Source: Candidatus Nanoarchaeia archaeon
GTDB taxonomy: Archaea > Nanobdellota > Nanobdellia > SCGC-AAA011-G17 > GW2011-AR17
Length of the DNA: 64,000 nt
NCBI GenBank assembly: GCA_028706745.1
Contig: JAQTVM010000008.1
Location: forward strand, 1 to 64,000
Reading direction: 5' to 3'
Shown here: positions 60,489 through 64,000 of the stretch, piece by piece
How the letters are laid out: each line of letters starts with the position of its first letter
Numbering within the stretch: position 1 is the first letter of the stretch
Translations under genes and position numbers: made by a program
Notes under the pieces: generated by a model
The model's input: the letters and a program-made list of their open reading frames with translations, nothing else
Told to the model about the DNA's origin: nothing
Database searches by the model: none

Positions 60489-61373
60489 ATGTTATACGAT
60501 TGCCACGTCCATACATTTTACAGCGGGCATTCTGAAAATTATAAAATTGCTGAATTAAAAGAGGAAGCATTAAGAAAAGGAGTTGAAATAAGCATAAGAG
60601 AGCATGCGCCGTTTCCTCAAGAATTCTTTGACACTTCAAGAAAGAATCATTATCAATTCAAGGGAGGGCTTCCTGCTGAAAAGGCATCATTGACTTCCGA
60701 GACACTTCCGCTTTTTTTTAATGAGATGGCTGAATCAAATGCATCTTTGGGGTTTGAAGTTGACATTCTTCCGGGCTTTGAAAAGAAAACAGAAAAAATA
60801 ATTTCAATGCTTGAGAAAAAGGCAGGAGAATGCGGGCTTTGCATTGACGGGATAAACGGCTCGCACCATTATTATAACGGCATTGTATGGGACTCTTCGC
60901 CTGACCTGCTTATATCTGCAATGGAAAGAGCAGGGGGATGCAGAAAATTCATTCGCTCTTATTTCGGGCAGATAAGAGATGCAATGAAAACAGGGCTTTA
61001 TGATGCAATAAGCCATCTTGAGCTTCCAATAAAATTTTCCCGCAAAGGCTCAAAGCTTGAAAAATTGATAAAAGATGCAAGGCGGGCTTATCTTGAAGAG
61101 CTTTCAAAAACTTTTTTTACAGCAAAAGAAAATAACGCTGCAATTGAATATAACACTTCAGGAATAGACAATCTTTGCAGTGCGCCTTACCTTTCAGAAT
61201 CTTCTCTTAATCTGGCATATAGCATGAATGTTCCGTTAACTATCGGTTCTGATACGCACGCAGTAAGGCACGTTGGAAGGCATTTTGATTTTGCAGTAAG
61301 GCAGTTGAAGAAACACGGAATAAAGGAACTGCATTACTTCAGGGAAAGAAAGAGAATTTCTTATAAAATCTAA
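60489..61373 (+). CDS. PHP-domain phosphatase (histidinol-phosphatase-like)
   Basis: 294 aa from ATG 60489, placed 27 bp after TATA GTTTATAAAG; the track start is upstream of that box. DCHVHTFYSGH, ISIREHAPFP, and later H/D ligands (INGSHHYYNG, GSDTHAVRH) fit a trinuclear PHP site. With no histidine genes in the window, substrate is unsure. Confidence 0.82.
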   Translation: MLYDCHVHTFYSGHSENYKIAELKEEALRKGVEISIREHAPFPQEFFDTSRKNHYQFKGGLPAEKASLTSETLPLFFNEMAESNASLGFEVDILPGFEKKTEKIISMLEKKAGECGLCIDGINGSHHYYNGIVWDSSPDLLISAMERAGGCRKFIRSYFGQIRDAMKTGLYDAISHLELPIKFSRKGSKLEKLIKDARRAYLEELSKTFFTAKENNAAIEYNTSGIDNLCSAPYLSESSLNLAYSMNVPLTIGSDTHAVRHVGRHFDFAVRQLKKHGIKELHYFRERKRISYKI

Positions 61374-61396
61374 CCACTTGCCACTTGCCATCCGCA
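61374..61396. repeat. direct repeat CCACTTGCCACTTGCCAT, copy 1
   Basis: Copy 2 at 61926-61948. Each is followed by a CGCA-rich patch and a T-run. They flank the 74-aa gene. Confidence 0.6.
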
Positions 61397-61632
61397 CGCG
61401 CAGGGCTTTTAAAGCAAAATGCCATCATTCTTATTGCGGTTGAGATGCCGGGGGCGGCTGCAGAAATCCTGCAAACCAGCGCCATTCCACAGGGGCTTAT
61501 GGGGCTCTTACAGGCGCTTGCCAAAAAAGCAGAGTGGCTTGCCCCACCTCCTTCTTCTTGGGCAGCGGCTAAGCGAAATACTTATATCCTGCCTGTTATT
61601 TATATTAATTATCAGGATTGGAGGTAATTAAA
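61397..61632. other. GC-rich non-coding stretch before the 74-aa gene
   Basis: No credible ORF (overlapping shadows only) and no RNA family that I could fold. Contains TATA-like TACTTATATCC near 61580 and the GGAGGT site of the next gene. Confidence 0.35.
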
Positions 61633-61857
61633 ATGGCAGGATTGGAAGCAAGGTTAAAAGACGCAAAGAAAGGGGATGTAATTTCCATTGAATATGAAGG
61701 CAGAAGGCATGTTGGATTTTTGACAGACTTTGGTTATGGCGTTATAACATTGTCAGGCACATACTCGCCAAAAGAAGGCAATATTTTTGGCGGAACCTAC
61801 TATGCCGTGGAAAGAATTACACAGTGCCGTATTCTCCCAAATAAGCAGAAGAAATAG
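61633..61857 (+). CDS. 74-aa beta-rich protein of unknown function
   Basis: From ATG 61633, 7 nt after GGAGGT. MAGLEARLKDAKKGDVISIE looks like a small SH3/Sm-type beta barrel (GDVISIEYEGRRHVGFLTDFG). Flanked by direct repeats. Unrecognised. Confidence 0.55.
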   Translation: MAGLEARLKDAKKGDVISIEYEGRRHVGFLTDFGYGVITLSGTYSPKEGNIFGGTYYAVERITQCRILPNKQKK

Positions 61858-61925
61858 CGGGCTTAGCAATATTACAGAAAGAAAAAGCACGAAGCTTAAG
61901 AAAGCACAAAAAGACAGACTATTAG

Positions 61926-61948
61926 CCACTTGCCACTTGCCATGCGCA
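61926..61948. repeat. direct repeat CCACTTGCCACTTGCCAT, copy 2
   Basis: Second copy, 552 bp from the first, and directly before the exonuclease promoter. Confidence 0.6.
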
Positions 61949-62008
61949 AGGCATTTCTTTTTAAATTAACTTTTACTTTTCTCTTATATGCTCAGAAGTT
62001 CCTTCATA

Positions 62009-62722
62009 ATGCTCGATAAAGTAGGGTTAAGGAAAGAAAAGTCAATCTGGAGCCAAGGCATTGAAACCTGGGACGACTTTCTCGCAAATGAAGTAAAGGG
62101 CATTTCAAATAAGAGAAAGGATGAATGCAACAGGATTATCCGCCTGGCAAAACTGAATCTTGACTATGAAAACTCCCTGCATTTCAAAGAAGTGCTGCCT
62201 CCTTCTGAGATGTGGAGAATATATCCTGAGTTCAAGGAAAAAGCAGCGTACGTTGACATAGAAACATCAGGATATTATATTACTGTTATCGGCATCTACA
62301 ATGGCTATGAAGTAAAACATTTCGTAAAAGGGTTTAACCTCAACAGGAATGCAGTGCTTAATGAATTATACAAATACAAGCTCCTTCTCACTTTCAACGG
62401 CTCTTCTTTCGACATTCCAATGATTCAAAGAGCATTAAACCATAAACTAAATATTGCGCACATTGACCTGAGGCACGTATGCGCAAGAATAGGGCTTAAG
62501 GGCGGATTAAAGTCAATCGAAAAGCAGAGAGGGATAAAAAGAGCCAATGAAGTCTGCTCAATGATTGGCAATGACGCAGTATTCTGCTGGGAGATGTACA
62601 GGCACACAGGAAGAAAGGAATACCTTGACTTATTGCTTCAGTACAATGCAGAGGATGTTCTTAACTTAAAGCCTCTGGCAGAATACTCAGTGAAAGAGCT
62701 CTGGAATAAGTTAAAAGCGTAA
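62009..62722 (+). CDS. RNase H-fold 3'-5' exonuclease (YprB/RNase_H_2-like)
   Basis: 237 aa from ATG 62009, about 24 bp after TATA CTTATATGC (the ATG at 61988 lies in that box). DEDD residues: AYVDIETSG, LTFNGSSFDIPM, and AEDVLNLKPL. An N-terminal helical domain precedes. Likely DNA or RNA 3' trimming. Confidence 0.78.
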   Translation: MLDKVGLRKEKSIWSQGIETWDDFLANEVKGISNKRKDECNRIIRLAKLNLDYENSLHFKEVLPPSEMWRIYPEFKEKAAYVDIETSGYYITVIGIYNGYEVKHFVKGFNLNRNAVLNELYKYKLLLTFNGSSFDIPMIQRALNHKLNIAHIDLRHVCARIGLKGGLKSIEKQRGIKRANEVCSMIGNDAVFCWEMYRHTGRKEYLDLLLQYNAEDVLNLKPLAEYSVKELWNKLKA

Positions 62723-62733
62723 TGCTTGACTAA

Positions 62734-63687
62734 CTAACTGAACAGCTTTTCATATCCGCCCGCTATTGCTTTTTCAAGCCCCAGATGCTTAGGTGAAAAC
62801 CTGAACGGCAGCCATTCATTGGTGTCTGTCTTAAATACCTGCCTGCCATTTGCCAAATAAACAGGCAATGGGATTCCTGATTTGTTATTTAATGATTGAA
62901 TTGCCTCTGCAAATTCCAAGGCATGCTGCCTGTCTTTATACATCACATCAGGCATGCTTCCTGCAGATGCAACCACTATCATTTTTACGCTCTTTCTGCA
63001 GGCATCATCGCTTCCGTCCCTGAAATTTCCAATGGCTGCAGAAATCGGAAGCTCAGGATGATAAGCAACATCCCCCCTGTAGCTCCCCCTGAAAACAAGC
63101 CCGTTATCGCATGCAATAGCTGCGCCATAAATCTTAGGGCTGGATTTGGCCAAGTAAACATCATACGCTGTTTTTTCAGCTTTCAAAGCCTGCGCCAAAG
63201 CGTCTGATTCAAGCAGCCATGCTTTCTCTTCTGCATTTGCTTCAGCAAAATCATTTTTGAAATATGCATTTCCAGGAACAACTACAGCAGTTCCTCCTGC
63301 TGTCGGCGCATTAATTATAACAAGGTTATCCAAATCAGCGTATTGCCTTATGGCATCCCTGCAATTGCCGCACGGGCTCCCTATTTCTTCGCCTTCTGCG
63401 CCTGCAAACGCAATCACCTGTATAGGATCATCCTTTCCATATTTTTCCAATGCAGCGGCAATAACAGCCTCTTCTCCGTGCGTGATAGTGTCTGTTATCG
63501 CCATTTCATGGTTTGAGCCAAGAACAATTTTGCCGTTTCTGGTAACAGCGCCTGTATTCACGTGATAATTTGACTGCAAAGGCGTGGCTTTGGATTTTAA
63601 GGATGCTTTTATTGCAGACGCCCACAGGGGATTAACAGAACGAATTGCTTCCTTTGTCAGGCCGTTTATGAAATTCCATTTTGGCAT
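62734..63687 (-). CDS. cdd: cytidine deaminase with tandem deaminase-fold domains
   Basis: 317 aa. First domain has zinc/catalytic THGEEAVIAAAL and SPCGNCRDAIRQY. The second half (KIYGAAIACDNGLVFRGSYR ...) repeats the fold without zinc ligands, like the two-domain E. coli Cdd. Deaminates cytidine to uridine for salvage, which fits the PRTases and RuBisCO. Confidence 0.78.
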   Translation of the reverse strand: MPKWNFINGLTKEAIRSVNPLWASAIKASLKSKATPLQSNYHVNTGAVTRNGKIVLGSNHEMAITDTITHGEEAVIAAALEKYGKDDPIQVIAFAGAEGEEIGSPCGNCRDAIRQYADLDNLVIINAPTAGGTAVVVPGNAYFKNDFAEANAEEKAWLLESDALAQALKAEKTAYDVYLAKSSPKIYGAAIACDNGLVFRGSYRGDVAYHPELPISAAIGNFRDGSDDACRKSVKMIVVASAGSMPDVMYKDRQHALEFAEAIQSLNNKSGIPLPVYLANGRQVFKTDTNEWLPFRFSPKHLGLEKAIAGGYEKLFS

Positions 63688-63829
63688 TATTTTTCCCTCG
63701 AAGCATGCTATCTCCTGCCTGTTTAAAAAGATTTTGGCATTTGAATGAAAAAACAGGTAAAAGAGCCCAAAACAGCAGAAAGCTTTTTATATTGACAGAA
63801 TATTCCGTTGTGCAAGAGGGGTGATTTGA

Positions 63830-64000
63830 ATGAATAAGACATTCATTTTTGACTACGACGACACGCTTGCGTGGTGCGAGCACGATTACTGCTATGCCAT
63901 AATTGATTTTTTGAAGTTTACAATAGACAAGCTGGGGCACAAGGCGCCGGATGTCCAGTCAATAATGGAGCTTGAGATGGGGCTTAACAAGCAGGGTGTT
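63830..64000 (+). CDS. HAD-superfamily hydrolase, cut by window end
   Basis: 57 codons visible from ATG 63830 behind GAGGGGTGA; TATA CTTTTTATATTG upstream. IFDYDDTLAWCE is HAD motif I with both Asp. The C-terminus lies outside the window. Confidence 0.7.
   Translation, partial: MNKTFIFDYDDTLAWCEHDYCYAIIDFLKFTIDKLGHKAPDVQSIMELEMGLNKQGV

Noticed and set aside
61339-61627. Overlapping ORFs on both strands in the GC-rich stretch
   Set aside because: Low-complexity residues, no ribosome site, and conflicting frames; treated as non-coding.

Overview
The window reads as chromosomal DNA of a DPANN-type archaeon, most likely from the Woesearchaeota/Pacearchaeota side of the Nanoarchaeota cluster. 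The archaeal core is unambiguous: an RNase P Pop5 - proteasome alpha - exosome Rrp4/Rrp41/Rrp42 - RpoK cluster, archaeal S12/S7, SecE-Spt5(NusG), FtsY, a histone-fold protein, form III-like RuBisCO, an archaeal-type GlcNAc-1-P transferase, DUF357, a COG2112-type kinase and an eMtaB-type methylthiotransferase. Many starts sit about 25-30 bp behind a TATA box (leaderless), others behind GGAGG/GGGGGT ribosome sites. Bacterial-type MutS-MutL, a YhcG nuclease and an SF1 helicase-nuclease look acquired. The placement is inference from gene content; no search was run.

Layout. 1-2.4 kb: accessory stretch with a Cys-repeat lipoprotein and an integrase followed by two overlapping micro-ORFs. 2.4-12.3 kb: HerA-like ATPase, histone-fold protein, AT-rich helicase-nuclease island, glycosyltransferase, HIT-PIN pair, YhcG nuclease cassette, HAD hydrolase. 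12.4-21 kb: MutS-MutL, DUF357, dTMP kinase, secreted protease, membrane proteins, kinase. 21-33 kb: two surface proteins, membrane proteins, GPT, RuBisCO, M18 peptidase, ATP-cone nuclease, DNA glycosylase, lipid kinase. 33-39.7 kb: PRTases, initiator tRNA, SecE-NusG, acetyltransferases, FtsY. 39.8-43.3 kb: two unusual operons (paralogous small proteins + methyltransferase; Lrp regulator + metallopeptidase-like/nucleotidyltransferase fusion). 44-49 kb: S7-S12 diverging from the exosome/proteasome cluster. 49.9-64 kb: tRNA-Ile(UAU), zinc-ribbon protein, transglutaminase-CAP protein, tRNA-modification pair, ATP-grasp enzyme, a three-gene operon of internally repeated and coiled-coil proteins, CobA-like enzyme, PHP phosphatase, exonuclease, cytidine deaminase and a HAD gene cut by the window end.

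The strongest find is missed by the ORF track: two tRNA genes, each broken by two short introns. Initiator tRNA-Met has an anticodon-loop intron and a T-arm intron; a tRNA with anticodon UAU has a D-loop intron and an anticodon-loop intron. All four fold as bulge-helix-bulge motifs whose predicted cuts restore canonical tRNAs, and both non-canonical introns share the junction GG^A...AA^TT. A second theme is a family of small palindromic insertions, one inside the FtsY linker and one that appears to have duplicated the ribosome site of the M18 peptidase. Third, several proteins carry altered or fused catalytic modules: HIT without its catalytic His, ThiI without its PP-loop, a HExxxH-nucleotidyltransferase fusion, and an ATP-cone nuclease without a normal start codon.
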